From: UBA6623 sp965226435
Lineage (GTDB): Bacteria; Acidobacteriota; Terriglobia; Bryobacterales; UBA6623
DNA: 64,000 bases
Direction of reading: 5' to 3'
Assembly (NCBI GenBank): GCA_965226435.1
Contig: CBDDCY010000013.1
Span: 558,001-622,000 of the forward strand
Part shown: piece by piece, positions 53,597 through 62,496 of the stretch
How the letters are laid out: the number at the start of each line of letters is the position of its first letter
Numbering within the stretch: the first letter of the stretch is position 1
The notes under the pieces: generated by a model
What the model saw: only the letters and a program-made list of their open reading frames with translations
The model's database searches: none
What the model was told of the DNA's origin: nothing
Position numbers and translations under genes: made by a program

Positions 53597-55006
53597 CTAA
53601 TCCTCCGACAGCAGCCTCTTCAGCGTCGCCACTAAATCCGCCCGAGCCACTTCCTGCTGCCCGAAACGCGCTTTCTTCCACTCCTCGTGGCCGCTCACTT
53701 CGCCGGCTTTCTCGCGGCCGATCTCCATTTCCTTCAGCGTCACGACGCCGCGCTCGGCTTCGTCCGAGCCCATGATGACGACATAAGGAATCTCGAGACG
53801 ATCGGCTCGCTGGATCTGCTTACCCAAGCGCTTCGGTTTGCCGACGTGAATCTCGGCGGGGATACCGGCTCGGCGCAGATCATAGGTAATGGCGAGATAC
53901 TCGGACATCAAGTTCGCGTCCATTGCCGTCACCAGCACTTGCGACGTACCGCGCCTCTGTCGCACGCGGCCTGATTCCACCAACGCCGCCAAGAGTCGAT
54001 CCACGCCCAACGACGCCCCGGTGGCGGGAATCCGCTGCCCGGTGAACCGCGTCACCAGGTCGTCATAGCGCCCACCGGCGAATACCGAGCCGAACTGTGG
54101 AGCATCGAGCAGAACGGCCTCGAAAATAGGGCCGGTGTAGTAGGCCAGTCCGCGCGCGATGCTGACGTCGATCGCGACCCGATCGCTTCCATAACCCAAA
54201 CGGTCGAGATACGACGATATGCGGTCGATCACGGCCAGCTCTTCCGCCGACCCTTCGACCTCGTGGAACAGCGTCCCCAGCTTCCCAAGCACGCCGCCGC
54301 GGTCGCCCTCGATCGCCAGAAACTCGTCGATCTGATCCACCTGAGTATCGCTCAGGCCCACGCCCGCAATCGGGTCGCCTGAATCGTCGACGTAGCCGCT
54401 GGTTAACTCTTTGCGAACCTTCTCATGACCGGCTTTTTCGAGCTTGTCGAGGACGCGAAAGACATCGGCCCCCTTCTCCTCGCCAATGCCCGCGTGCAGT
54501 AACAAGAGGTTCAAGATCTTACGGCTCGAAAAACGGACGCGATAAGGCCCCACGTCGAGGGCGTCGAGGGTGTCGCAAATCCCGGCCAGGATCTCGGTAT
54601 CGGCGACTTCCGATTCCGCTCCCACCGAATCGAGATCGAATTGATAGAACTCACGAAAGCGGCCCGGCGCCGGCTTGTCGGCGCGCCAAACCGGCGAAAC
54701 CTGATAGCGGCGAAAGGGAAAGACGAGGTCCTTATGTTGCGAGACGACGCGCGACAAAGGCACCGTCAAATCGAAACGCAAACCGAGCGGTTCTTCTTCC
54801 GGGTTGGTGACGCGAAAGATTTGCCCTTGCGCCTCTTGACCCGCCGAGCCCGAGAGCACGTCGAGATATTCGACCGCCGGCGTCTCAAGCGGCGTGAACC
54901 CGTAAAGTTCGTAGACCTTGCGGGCCGTGTCGATGATGTGTTGGCGGGCCAACAGGTGGTCGGCGCGCAAGTCGCGCAACCCGCGCGATAGACGAGGTTC
55001 AATCAT
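53597..55006 (-). CDS. hisS: histidyl-tRNA synthetase
   Basis: The 469-residue class II synthetase charges tRNA-His. Motif 2 is visible as F-R-R-Y-Q-V-S-P-V-W-R-A-D-K-P with F-R-E-F-Y-Q-F-D. The histidine-specific loop is R-G-L-A-Y-Y-T-G, and motif 3 is A-S-L-G-V-D-R-L-L-A-A-L. The C-terminal anticodon-binding domain follows. I chose the ATG at 55006 (M-I-E-P-R-L-S-R-G-L-R-D), which matches the normal family start; the frame runs further up without similarity. The C-terminal tail shows about 20 extra residues. Confidence 0.95.
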   Translation of the reverse strand: MIEPRLSRGLRDLRADHLLARQHIIDTARKVYELYGFTPLETPAVEYLDVLSGSAGQEAQGQIFRVTNPEEEPLGLRFDLTVPLSRVVSQHKDLVFPFRRYQVSPVWRADKPAPGRFREFYQFDLDSVGAESEVADTEILAGICDTLDALDVGPYRVRFSSRKILNLLLLHAGIGEEKGADVFRVLDKLEKAGHEKVRKELTSGYVDDSGDPIAGVGLSDTQVDQIDEFLAIEGDRGGVLGKLGTLFHEVEGSAEELAVIDRISSYLDRLGYGSDRVAIDVSIARGLAYYTGPIFEAVLLDAPQFGSVFAGGRYDDLVTRFTGQRIPATGASLGVDRLLAALVESGRVRQRRGTSQVLVTAMDANLMSEYLAITYDLRRAGIPAEIHVGKPKRLGKQIQRADRLEIPYVVIMGSDEAERGVVTLKEMEIGREKAGEVSGHEEWKKARFGQQEVARADLVATLKRLLSED

Positions 55007-55110
55007 GATGCGTGGAAGTAGGGCCGTCAGCGGTTCCCAGCGGACCGTAATTGCATCAGCGTAGCATGACCGACGAAGGGGAGAATCGAGCACGCGAGCT
55101 TCCGGCCTCG

Positions 55111-55806
55111 CTAGTTCTCTCCCTTGCCCACGCCCCCCTTTTGGGCCCACACAAAGCAGTGGTTGCCGATCTGCCCGGCATCGGGTTTACGGAGCAACAA
55201 GGCGTCGAGATAGCGCAAAGGGAAGAGCAACCACCCGAGGCCGAAATGCACCGCTCGCTTTAGGGTTCGGCGCTTGAACCAAAGCTTCGCGTATTCCAAT
55301 ACGAAAACCAACATCGTCGAGGTGGGGCCGGTTCTCCAGCCGCTCGATACCACTTCGAGCGGCGCCACGACCAGCGCCAGACCGTCGGGCGTGAAACGAA
55401 AATAGTCGCGCGGGTATTCATGAAACGGGTGGCAAAATGGAACGACCGCGTGCAGCCACCCGCCGGGGGCCAGACAGCGCCGAATGTCGTCGACAATCGC
55501 TCGCGGGTCGGTGGTGTGTTCGAGAACGGCGTCTAACTCGACTCGCTCGAATACGCCGTCGCGGAAGGGCAGCCGCGCGGCGTCGCAGACGACATCAACG
55601 CCCGGGAGAGTAAACAGATCGACGTTGACATAGCCGGAAACAGCCGAGCCCGCGCCGCCGACGTATAGGTTCCAGCGCCCCAGCGGCGGCTGAAAATCCC
55701 GCTCGGCGGGATTAGGATAAATCGGCGGCGGCGGCAGCAGAAAACGGTACCAGGGATTGGAACGCTTTTCGGCAAGACCTTCAACGGGATTGGCGGGCAT
55801 AGGCAA
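55111..55806 (-). CDS. class I SAM-dependent methyltransferase
   Basis: The 231-residue protein has a Methyltransf_11-like fold. The glycine-rich motif is altered to Y-V-G-G-A-G-S-A-V-S-G-Y-V-N-V-D, motif II is V-V-C-D-A-A-R-L-P-F and motif III is L-A-P-G-G-W-L-H-A-V-V-P. A basic C-terminal stretch with aromatic residues (A-K-L-W-F-K-R-R-T-L-K-R) could touch the membrane. The substrate is unknown; relatives often act on lipids, sugars or quinone-like molecules. It is divergent in role from the neighbouring hisS gene, though on the same strand. Confidence 0.75.
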   Translation of the reverse strand: MPMPANPVEGLAEKRSNPWYRFLLPPPPIYPNPAERDFQPPLGRWNLYVGGAGSAVSGYVNVDLFTLPGVDVVCDAARLPFRDGVFERVELDAVLEHTTDPRAIVDDIRRCLAPGGWLHAVVPFCHPFHEYPRDYFRFTPDGLALVVAPLEVVSSGWRTGPTSTMLVFVLEYAKLWFKRRTLKRAVHFGLGWLLFPLRYLDALLLRKPDAGQIGNHCFVWAQKGGVGKGEN

Positions 55807-55881
55807 AGACAGCGCGACAAATCATTGTCACAAAGCCCGGGGCCCAAACGCGAGAGACAACCAAACCAGGTCGCGCATATG

Positions 55882-55945
55882 AGGGGCTGTCAAGGAATCG
55901 GGCAGCGCCCACTTCGCGCCACCGAAACTCATTGAATCAAGGAAC
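55882..55945 (-). repeat. degraded, partial R1 element
   Basis: A diverged R1 in reverse orientation: ggggctgtcaaggaatcggg, then acttcgcgcc and attgaatcaaggaac. The half facing the transglutaminase gene is missing. Confidence 0.65.
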
Positions 55946-55964
55946 CTGTTTCGGGCGGCGCCGC

Positions 55965-58160
55965 CTAGCGGCTTCTTTCGAGGGCTTGCAGCAGCTTCGG
56001 CAAGCGCTGTTCCGCCGACCGGTCCCCGCCGAAACGTGCCCGGTTATACGCACTCGTAATCTGCTGAACGATGCCCCGCAACTCCTCGGCTTCGACCGAT
56101 TCAGTGAATTCCTCCGCGGTCTGCGAGGCTTGCCGGGTGAACCCTCGACGCGCGGTGATGTCTAACGCCCGCTCATAGAAGAACACGGCGTCGGACAGGC
56201 GTCCCCGCCCCGCGAGCACGCGCCGGCCGCGGTAATAGCGCACCAGCCGGGGCCGCAACTTCAGCGCTCCCCATACTAGGGCGACGGCGACGATCATCAG
56301 ACCGATCAATGCGAGAGCCATGCCGAGGGAGGTTTCATCGAAGGTCTCCGGGGCGACACCAGCGAAGCGGGCGCCCCCGAGAGCGGCTCGCGAGTCATTC
56401 CACACCGCGGCCAACCAAACCCCCGCCTGCTCCACGGCGGCCGCGAAGTCCGCCAGCACGCGCCGCGATCGTGTTTGCATTTCGCGAACCAACATCACCT
56501 GTTGGCCGCGGTCGTAGTCGACCACCCAGCCGCTCCAGGCCGATTCGACCAAGTCCCAATACATCCAAAAATACGTTGACCAAAACCCCATGGCCTGATT
56601 GGGACCGGGCGGCGTCGGGTCAAATTCCACCCACCCGTGACCGGGCAAATAAGCCTCCACCCAGCTATGCGCGTCACTCGATCGAATGACCTGTTGGCCC
56701 GACAACGGGTTGTAAACGCCCCCCAGAAAGCCGTTCACCAGGCGCGTGGGCGTCCCCAGAGTTCGCAACATTACCGCCATCGCCGAGGCGAAGTATTCGC
56801 AGTGCCCTTGGCGACGTTCGAAGATAAAATACGCCAGCGGGTCTTTGGCTCGCTGCCGGGGCAGGGCCAGGGAATAGCCGAACTGGTTGCGGAAATAGCG
56901 TTCGATCGCGGCGGCTTGAGCGCGCGCGCCGCGATGCGGTTTAGCGAGACGACGCGCCAATTCCTCGATGCGCGGGTCGATCGTCGGCAAGTCGAGATAC
57001 AAGCCCCGAAACTTATCCGAAAAAAGCTCGACGACATTAGCCGCTCGCGGTGGATCGCCGCCCGGCAAACGGCCCATCACTTGATAGCTCAGCGGCTGGA
57101 ACGGCAACAAGGGCGCTCTGTAAGACCCGGTATCGGTCACCCAGAGTTTGCTGAATGTGCCGGCGATCATCTCCGGCTCGCCGGCGATAAACAGCAAACG
57201 CGTCGCCATCGGCGAGACATCCACTTCATAGTGCACGCGAGGGCCGTCGGCGGTTCCGCGCCCCCGCCTCGGCAAAACGTATTCCCCCTTACGCGCCTCG
57301 ACGAGCACTTCTTCCGTTGCCGGACTCGACCAGCGGACGCCGTCGAAATGGTGCAGCGCCAGCCCGCGCCACTTCAACTTGCCCAGGTCGGTCCCCGAGG
57401 CCTCCTCCACACGCAGCACCGGCGTGTGATCAATCGCGACCGAACCGGTAGCACCGAGATTGACCTCATCGGAAAAGCCGACCGTGTAGTCCCCACGCAA
57501 CGGCGCGGTCCAGTTGGTTGCGAAGCTTCTGGGAATCGCCCAAAACAACACGAAGCTCAGGGCCAATATTCCAACAGCGAGCACGCCGCTTAACAAGACC
57601 AATCGACGTCCCAAGCAACCCGCCGCGGTGTCGGCCGGGGGCCCCATCACGACGGCGGCGGATCGACAACCACGCCGAATTTCAAACACCGAGTACGCCA
57701 ACACCGCCAAGAGCAGAAAACCCGCCAGAGCGACTACAAACCCCAACCCGGCCACGAACATCGAAACGACCATCAGGTGCGAGAACGACAGGACGCCGAG
57801 CAAGAGGTAGTCGCGGTTTCGTTCGGCGGTGATCAGACGCAGAGCTGTGAAGAAAAACAGCATCCGCACCGCGGCGGTGATGAAACCGCTCAGGACCCAA
57901 AAATCAAACGCGAAGAAGAGGACATAGCCGAGCGATATCACCGACACCGACAGGCGAGGAGCTCGGTAAACGCGACCGCTGAAGATCCAATAGAGACGGC
58001 CGCCCAACGCCGCGACCATCACAAGGATGGAGAAGGCATCGAGCCGATTCGCCGCCGTTAGGGCGAGGAAGCCGTTCGCCGTGAGAAGAACAACGGCGAT
58101 CTCGAAAACGCGCTCGACGCCCGGACGGGCGACGGGTTGCGCTGGATCATTCGTGGTCAT
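55965..58160 (-). CDS. TgpA-like transglutaminase-domain membrane protein
   Basis: The 731-residue protein starts with six or so membrane helices (DUF3488-like region), followed by a periplasmic transglutaminase-like domain. The catalytic cysteine is in R-Q-G-H-C-E-Y-F-A-S-A-M, and the His and Asp in D-A-H-S-W-V-E-A-Y and G-W-V-E-F-D-P-T. A further membrane helix and a DUF4129-like tail (F-F-Y-E-R-A-L-D-I-T-A-R-R-G) close it. The build matches TgpA of Pseudomonas. The DUF58 and MoxR genes that often precede it are not seen here. Its role is protein modification or hydrolysis at the cell surface; the substrate is unknown. Confidence 0.88.
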   Translation of the reverse strand: MTTNDPAQPVARPGVERVFEIAVVLLTANGFLALTAANRLDAFSILVMVAALGGRLYWIFSGRVYRAPRLSVSVISLGYVLFFAFDFWVLSGFITAAVRMLFFFTALRLITAERNRDYLLLGVLSFSHLMVVSMFVAGLGFVVALAGFLLLAVLAYSVFEIRRGCRSAAVVMGPPADTAAGCLGRRLVLLSGVLAVGILALSFVLFWAIPRSFATNWTAPLRGDYTVGFSDEVNLGATGSVAIDHTPVLRVEEASGTDLGKLKWRGLALHHFDGVRWSSPATEEVLVEARKGEYVLPRRGRGTADGPRVHYEVDVSPMATRLLFIAGEPEMIAGTFSKLWVTDTGSYRAPLLPFQPLSYQVMGRLPGGDPPRAANVVELFSDKFRGLYLDLPTIDPRIEELARRLAKPHRGARAQAAAIERYFRNQFGYSLALPRQRAKDPLAYFIFERRQGHCEYFASAMAVMLRTLGTPTRLVNGFLGGVYNPLSGQQVIRSSDAHSWVEAYLPGHGWVEFDPTPPGPNQAMGFWSTYFWMYWDLVESAWSGWVVDYDRGQQVMLVREMQTRSRRVLADFAAAVEQAGVWLAAVWNDSRAALGGARFAGVAPETFDETSLGMALALIGLMIVAVALVWGALKLRPRLVRYYRGRRVLAGRGRLSDAVFFYERALDITARRGFTRQASQTAEEFTESVEAEELRGIVQQITSAYNRARFGGDRSAEQRLPKLLQALERSR

Positions 58161-58227
58161 CGGGTCAGGCGCCGGGCACCGCTCGAATCACAGCCCTCAC
58201 AAGCTTTTCGAACCGTCCCGCCTTGTG

Positions 58228-59946
58228 TTACTCCGCGGCTCCGGCCTCGGCGATATAAGTCGCGACCTGCTCTTCGAGCAGTTGCAGCGGTAACGCCCCA
58301 TTGCGCAACACGACGTCGTGAAATACACGAATATCGAAATCGTCGCCGAGTTCCTTTTCCGCCCGCTCGCGCAGTTCCTTGATCTTCAGCTCGCCGAGCT
58401 TATAGGCCAAGGCTTGCCCGGGCCAGGAGATATAGCGGTCAATCTCGGCCGAGTCGCCGAGGTACTCGACGGCCCTTTCCCGCGTCCACTCGAAAGCGTG
58501 CAGGCCGGTATCGACCACCAAACGCCGGGCCCGAAAACGCTCGCTTTCCAGCTTACCGAAACGGCTCACGGCATCGGGGTAAACGCCCATCTCCACACCC
58601 AGCGATTCCGCGTACAACGCCCAGCCCTCAATATAGGCGGTGGAATGGAAAACCTTGCGAAATGCAGGCAGTTCGCTCAACTCGAGTTGCAACGCGATCT
58701 GCAAATGATGCCCGGGGTTGGTTTCGTGCAACACCAACGCCGCCTTGTCGAACTTGATCTCTTCCTCCGGTTTGTAGGCCTGTAGGTTGAACCACCCGGC
58801 TCGGCTGCCGTCGGCGGCGGGCATCTCGTAGTTCGAGGGCGTCTCGGCTTCGCGGTCGGCTGCGATCGGACGAATGCCCACCGGCGCCCGCGGCAACCGA
58901 GCGAAGAAGCGGGGCAACTCGGGGTCCACCAGCTTGGCGACATTGCGGCAATAGACAAGCATGTCTTGCTTGCTCGTGAAATACTGCTCGGGAGTCGCCC
59001 GCAATTGCTTCTCGAACGCTTCCAAATCCCCTTCGAAACCGGTTTCCCGCGCGATCACGAGCATCTCTTTCTCGATACGCTCGACTTCCCGTAAACCGAG
59101 TTCGTGAATCTGCTTCGCCGTGAAGTGAGTCGTCGTGAAATGGCGGATCAGCGAAGCATAGCGCTTATTCCCGTCTTCGAGGGTCGTCAAGCCGATTTCC
59201 GGCCGCGCTTTCGGCAGGTATTCCTCCGCCAAGAAGCGGCGCAGATTCTTCCAAGCCGGCAGGAAGGTTTCGTTGTAAGCGGTGGTCCCGGCCTTGAGCA
59301 GTCGCTGTTTATCCGATTCGTCGAAGGTCTCGGGGAATTCTCGAAACGCGGCCAACAGAGCCCTCTCGTCAGCAGTCTGCGCCGCCTGCGCATCGAGCTG
59401 CTTGATGATCAACTCAATCACTAATCTCGGTTGCCGCAGCCCGGCCTTCATGGCTTCGCGGTAGATCGTAATCCGCTGGTCAATGTAGGGCCCCACTGCT
59501 TCCAGACGCCGAACAATGTTTTCGTAATCCTCGGTCGTGCGCGTCGGCATTTCACGAATGGTGAGATAGATCCGCGTGTGGGGCCCGAAGAGCTGATTCA
59601 ACCCGGTGAGATAGGTCGAGATTTCCTCGACATCCCGCGAATCGCGAATCTCGTGGAGCAAGAGCCCGCGGCTGAGGCCGTCTTGCGGGCTTAATGAATC
59701 GGGCGCAATCGCGAGCAGGCGACGTTCGTACTCCCGCAGCTTGTCGCGACGAGCATCGCGAGCATCGCGCGACCAATCCGTCCAGCGATCGTTGTATTCG
59801 TTGCGGCCCAACGTCGTGGCGGATTCGGGGTAGCTTCGTAGTTGCTCCTCGAAATATTCCGTGAAGATCTGGTGAAGGTTATCCGAATCCGTTTGCGCCA
59901 TGGCGATCAGAGGCAACCAGAAGAGTAAGAGAAAGGCGAGTTTCAT
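58228..59946 (-). CDS. DUF885 family exported protein (metallopeptidase-like)
   Basis: The 572-residue protein has a signal peptide (M-K-L-A-F-L-L-L-F-W-L-P-L-I-A-M-A-Q). The DUF885 core contains the family's metal-site-like motif V-L-H-E-T-N-P-G-H-H, followed about 30 residues later by S-T-A-Y-I-E-G-W-A-L-Y-A-E-S. Members are large periplasmic or surface proteins thought to be peptidases, but few have been characterised. Length is normal for the family. The neighbouring transglutaminase gene ends 68 bases away on the same strand. Confidence 0.88.
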   Translation of the reverse strand: MKLAFLLLFWLPLIAMAQTDSDNLHQIFTEYFEEQLRSYPESATTLGRNEYNDRWTDWSRDARDARRDKLREYERRLLAIAPDSLSPQDGLSRGLLLHEIRDSRDVEEISTYLTGLNQLFGPHTRIYLTIREMPTRTTEDYENIVRRLEAVGPYIDQRITIYREAMKAGLRQPRLVIELIIKQLDAQAAQTADERALLAAFREFPETFDESDKQRLLKAGTTAYNETFLPAWKNLRRFLAEEYLPKARPEIGLTTLEDGNKRYASLIRHFTTTHFTAKQIHELGLREVERIEKEMLVIARETGFEGDLEAFEKQLRATPEQYFTSKQDMLVYCRNVAKLVDPELPRFFARLPRAPVGIRPIAADREAETPSNYEMPAADGSRAGWFNLQAYKPEEEIKFDKAALVLHETNPGHHLQIALQLELSELPAFRKVFHSTAYIEGWALYAESLGVEMGVYPDAVSRFGKLESERFRARRLVVDTGLHAFEWTRERAVEYLGDSAEIDRYISWPGQALAYKLGELKIKELRERAEKELGDDFDIRVFHDVVLRNGALPLQLLEEQVATYIAEAGAAE

Positions 59947-60114
59947 TAGGAGAGCCGAATGGGATCAGGCAAGCCCTCATTGTAGCCGCCGTCGGCGCCG
60001 CGGCAAGGCGGATCATTCCGCGGCAAGGCGGTCGAGCGATAGCGGGTACTCGGCACGACGGGCGGACGATCGCCGGCGAATGGCCACCAGGGTAAGCCGA
60101 CGGAAAAAGGAAGA

Positions 60115-60172
60115 GCCCCGGAAGGCGAAGGAACCGTCTACGTCGCGGTTCCTCCACCCTTCCCGGGGCCCG
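60115..60172 (-). terminator. hairpin terminator downstream of the small exported gene
   Basis: Two nested stems, gccccgg/ccggggc and aggaaccg/cggttcct, enclose a 9-base loop. Read on the minus strand the hairpin is followed by cctttttcc. It begins about 20 bases after the minus-strand gene ending at 60193. Confidence 0.6.
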
Positions 60173-60192
60173 TGTGCCGGAATTCCGACCCG

Positions 60193-60519
60193 CTAGCGAC
60201 GTTGCCTGTCGTGCTTTTGGCGATTGATCGCGCGGCTCTGCTTGTTCAGCTTTTTTTGCGCCTTCGCCCGCTCGCGTGGAGTGAACACGCCGCCGTCGCG
60301 GCGGTCGCGCGCAATCGAGCGATGAATCCGAGCCGAGTTGCGTTCGAGGCGCACCGTCTCCCGCGGCGTCAGCTCCCCGCTATTCACACCTTGGCGAATT
60401 CGCTTCTGTTAGTTGATCTGTCGCTCGCCCACGTTGGGATGGGCCGCCAGGGCAAGACCGGCGCCCAGGCTTACGGTGCAAAAGCTGATGGTCAAACGGT
60501 GGATAATGTTCTTCTTCAT
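60193..60519 (-). pseudogene. small exported basic helical protein with in-frame stop codon
   Basis: From the ATG at 60519, preceded by a perfect AAAGGAGAA ribosome site, the frame encodes a signal peptide (M-K-K-N-I-I-H-R-L-T-I-S-F and C-T-V-S-L-G-A-G-L-A-L-A-A) and then G-E-R-Q-I-N. TAA follows at codon 37 (60409-60411). The same frame continues Q-K-R-I-R-Q-G-V-N-S-G-E-L-T-P-R-E for 72 codons to 60193. The whole reads as one small, Arg/Gln-rich helical protein of a type with the block 'R-I-R-Q-G..SGELT..E..RLE'. The stop falls where a Gln would fit, so a CAA-to-TAA change is likely. A downstream restart could make only a leaderless protein. Confidence 0.75.
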
Positions 60520-60778
60520 GGTTCTTCTCCTTTATTCTTCGGCGTCGATCTGTCGAGAGCGTGTATCGTGCTCTTGGTTGGGATAAACTCACGAGGCCCG
60601 AAAAAGTTGCGGTGAAGACAAAAAAATCCACGCTGGCAAGCCATGCGCGCGTCTCGGGTTGGGCGGAAAGCGAATCCTAAGAGAATGTCGCCGAAAGCGA
60701 AAAGACGCCGGGCGGAGCCGCCGGAAGCGGAACGAAAACTTTGGATTGTTGAAGGCGTGCGATCTACCCGGTCGAGGC

Positions 60779-61156
60779 TCAGTAGTTGAACTTGACTTCC
60801 AACTCCTCTTCCACGTCCTCGCGCGGCACCATGTCAATGGCGTCCCAGGGACAGCCGTCGAGGAAGGTGTCGTCGGGGCCTTTGCTGATGCATTTCTTGC
60901 AGCCAATGCACTGTTGATAATCGACCTCGATGCGGCCAAAGGGAGGGTATTCTTCGTCCGGAACCCAGAACATGCATTTCGCCACCGGACAATAAGTAAT
61001 GCAAACCGGAGACCCCGCGCAACCCGTGCAACAATCGTTGATGACCGCAAGCTCCTTGGGCATCTTCTTGCGGGGATTGGTCAACCCGTCCGACCAGGGT
61101 TCCATCTTGATGAGCCCGAGATCGATTGCTTCCAAATCTTGTACCGGTGCGGCCAT
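60779..61156 (-). CDS. ferredoxin-like protein with two [4Fe-4S] cluster motifs
   Basis: The 125-residue protein has two cysteine groups: D-C-C-T-G-C-A-G-S-P-V-C and then Y-C-P in the first part, and C-I-G-C-K-K-C with G-C-P-W-D-A-I in the second. The long spacing between the two motifs (about 40 residues, with F-W-V-P-D-E-E-Y-P-P) is unlike simple bacterial ferredoxins and more like electron-transfer subunits. I chose the ATG at 61156 (M-A-A-P-V-Q-D); the frame extends upstream but that part looks non-coding. The redox partner is unknown. Confidence 0.82.
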   Translation of the reverse strand: MAAPVQDLEAIDLGLIKMEPWSDGLTNPRKKMPKELAVINDCCTGCAGSPVCITYCPVAKCMFWVPDEEYPPFGRIEVDYQQCIGCKKCISKGPDDTFLDGCPWDAIDMVPREDVEEELEVKFNY

Positions 61157-61341
61157 AGAGTGTCTGTCTCCGAAAGTCCATTGTATCAAACAGGGTTGTA
61201 ATACCGAGACGTGCCGGCGGCGTACTTCGTGCCGGAGTACGAATTCGATCGCTTCCGGCATCGCGCGCCGGAATCAGACGGCGACGATAAAATGGAGTTT
61301 CCGGCGCGGGTCGGTTTCACTTTCCGAACAGGAGGCTCACC

Positions 61342-61824
61342 GTGGAACTCAGCACCGTCAAGATGGAGATCCCCGAAGGCGCGAATCTGATTCTGGGGCA
61401 GTCGCATTTCATCAAGACCATCGAGGATCTCTACGAAATCATCGTCGGCACGGTCCCTGGGATGAAATTCGGGGTCGCGTTCAACGAAGCATCAGGAGCC
61501 TGCCTGACCAGGGTTGAGGGGAATGACGATAACCTGCGAGCGGTCGCCGTCAAGAACGCAACGGCGATGGGCGCCGGGCATTGTTTCGTCATTGTGATGA
61601 CCGACGGCTACCCGATCAACGTTTTGAACCGCATCAAGGATTGCCAAGAGGTCGTTCGGCTATTCTGCGCGACGGCGAACCCGGTCGAAGTCGTGATCGC
61701 GGAAACCGAGCAGGGGCGAGGCGTGATGGCCGTAATCGACGGCTCGTCTCCGAAGGGAGTGGAGGGCGCAAGCGACGTGGAATGGCGCCACAGTCTGCTC
61801 CGCACAATCGGCTACAAGCGCTAG
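61342..61824 (+). CDS. DUF355 adenosine-specific kinase family protein
   Basis: The 160-residue protein matches the DUF355 family of small adenosine-specific kinases known mainly from archaea and thermophilic bacteria. Typical segments are L-I-L-G-Q-S-H-F-I-K-T, G-M-K-F-G-V-A-F-N-E-A-S-G, N-A-T-A-M-G-A-G-H-C-F-V and Q-G-R-G-V-M-A-V-I-D-G. The start is GTG with AGGAGG 7 bases upstream. It is probably cytoplasmic and phosphorylates adenosine or a close analogue, according to what is known of the family. Confidence 0.85.
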   Translation: MELSTVKMEIPEGANLILGQSHFIKTIEDLYEIIVGTVPGMKFGVAFNEASGACLTRVEGNDDNLRAVAVKNATAMGAGHCFVIVMTDGYPINVLNRIKDCQEVVRLFCATANPVEVVIAETEQGRGVMAVIDGSSPKGVEGASDVEWRHSLLRTIGYKR

Positions 61825-62146
61825 CGAGCCCTTTCGGCATAGCAAACCGAGCGGCGCGCGCTAAAGGGCTGCATACAGATACAGAGCCCAGAGCGCAAGC
61901 GACGGGCCAAGAGCGCAACGATTCGGGGAGGAAGCAGACTATGCGGAAATGCGCAACGGTTCAGGGAGACGACGTAGCGAAGCACGGCCGTAGCTCCCTG
62001 CCCTCGGCCCGTCGCTTGCGCTCCGGGCTCTGTATCGATGTCGTGGATTGCACAGGCCGGCGCGAAAGGGGAGGGGTCACTTGTTTTTCACAGCCCCTTC
62101 GTAAGGCGGTTCGAAGCCATCCTGAAGGGTGCGGCAGTGGAAACCT
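61825..62146. repeat. R4 inverted pair and R1 fragment
   Basis: Facing R4 copies at 61878-61908 (atacagagcccagagcgcaa) and 62006-62035 (ending gggctctgtat) enclose about 97 bases. At 62056-62098 lies half of an R1 element (ccggcgcgaaagggg and tttttcacagcccc). No gene is visible; the start of the next gene is just after. Confidence 0.75.
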
Positions 62147-62443
62147 ATGAAAGTCATCGCTGATCTATGCGTCGTCCCTCTTGGAGTCGGCGTCTCCGTT
62201 TCAAAATACGTAGCCGCCTGCGGCAAGGTGCTCGCCGACGCGGGGCTCAAGACCGGCCTGCACGCCTACGGAACCAATATCGAGGGTGAATGGGACGAGG
62301 TCTTTCAAGCCGTCAAGCGTTGCCACGAAGTGATCCACGAGATGGGGGCGCCACGCATCACGACGACCATCAAGCTGGGTACGCGCGTCGATCGGGACCA
62401 AACGATGGAAGACAAGATACGCAGCGTGGAAGAAAAGAGCTGA
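62147..62443 (+). CDS. thiamine-binding/MTH1187-family (YqgV-like) protein
   Basis: The 98-residue protein has the PF01910-type ferredoxin-like fold: V-P-L-G-V-G-V-S-V-S-K-Y-V-A near the start, Y-G-T-N-I-E-G-E-W-D-E-V in the middle and T-I-K-L-G-T-R-V-D-R at the end. Members bind thiamine-like ligands or have unknown roles. The ATG at 62147 matches the usual family start; an earlier ATG at 62129 adds six residues. The gene follows DUF355 on the same strand, separated by repeats. Confidence 0.85.
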   Translation: MKVIADLCVVPLGVGVSVSKYVAACGKVLADAGLKTGLHAYGTNIEGEWDEVFQAVKRCHEVIHEMGAPRITTTIKLGTRVDRDQTMEDKIRSVEEKS

Positions 62444-62496
62444 GCCCGCTCGGCCCCGACGCGATCCACGGCTCTTTCGTTCTCGCCGGTCCATCC

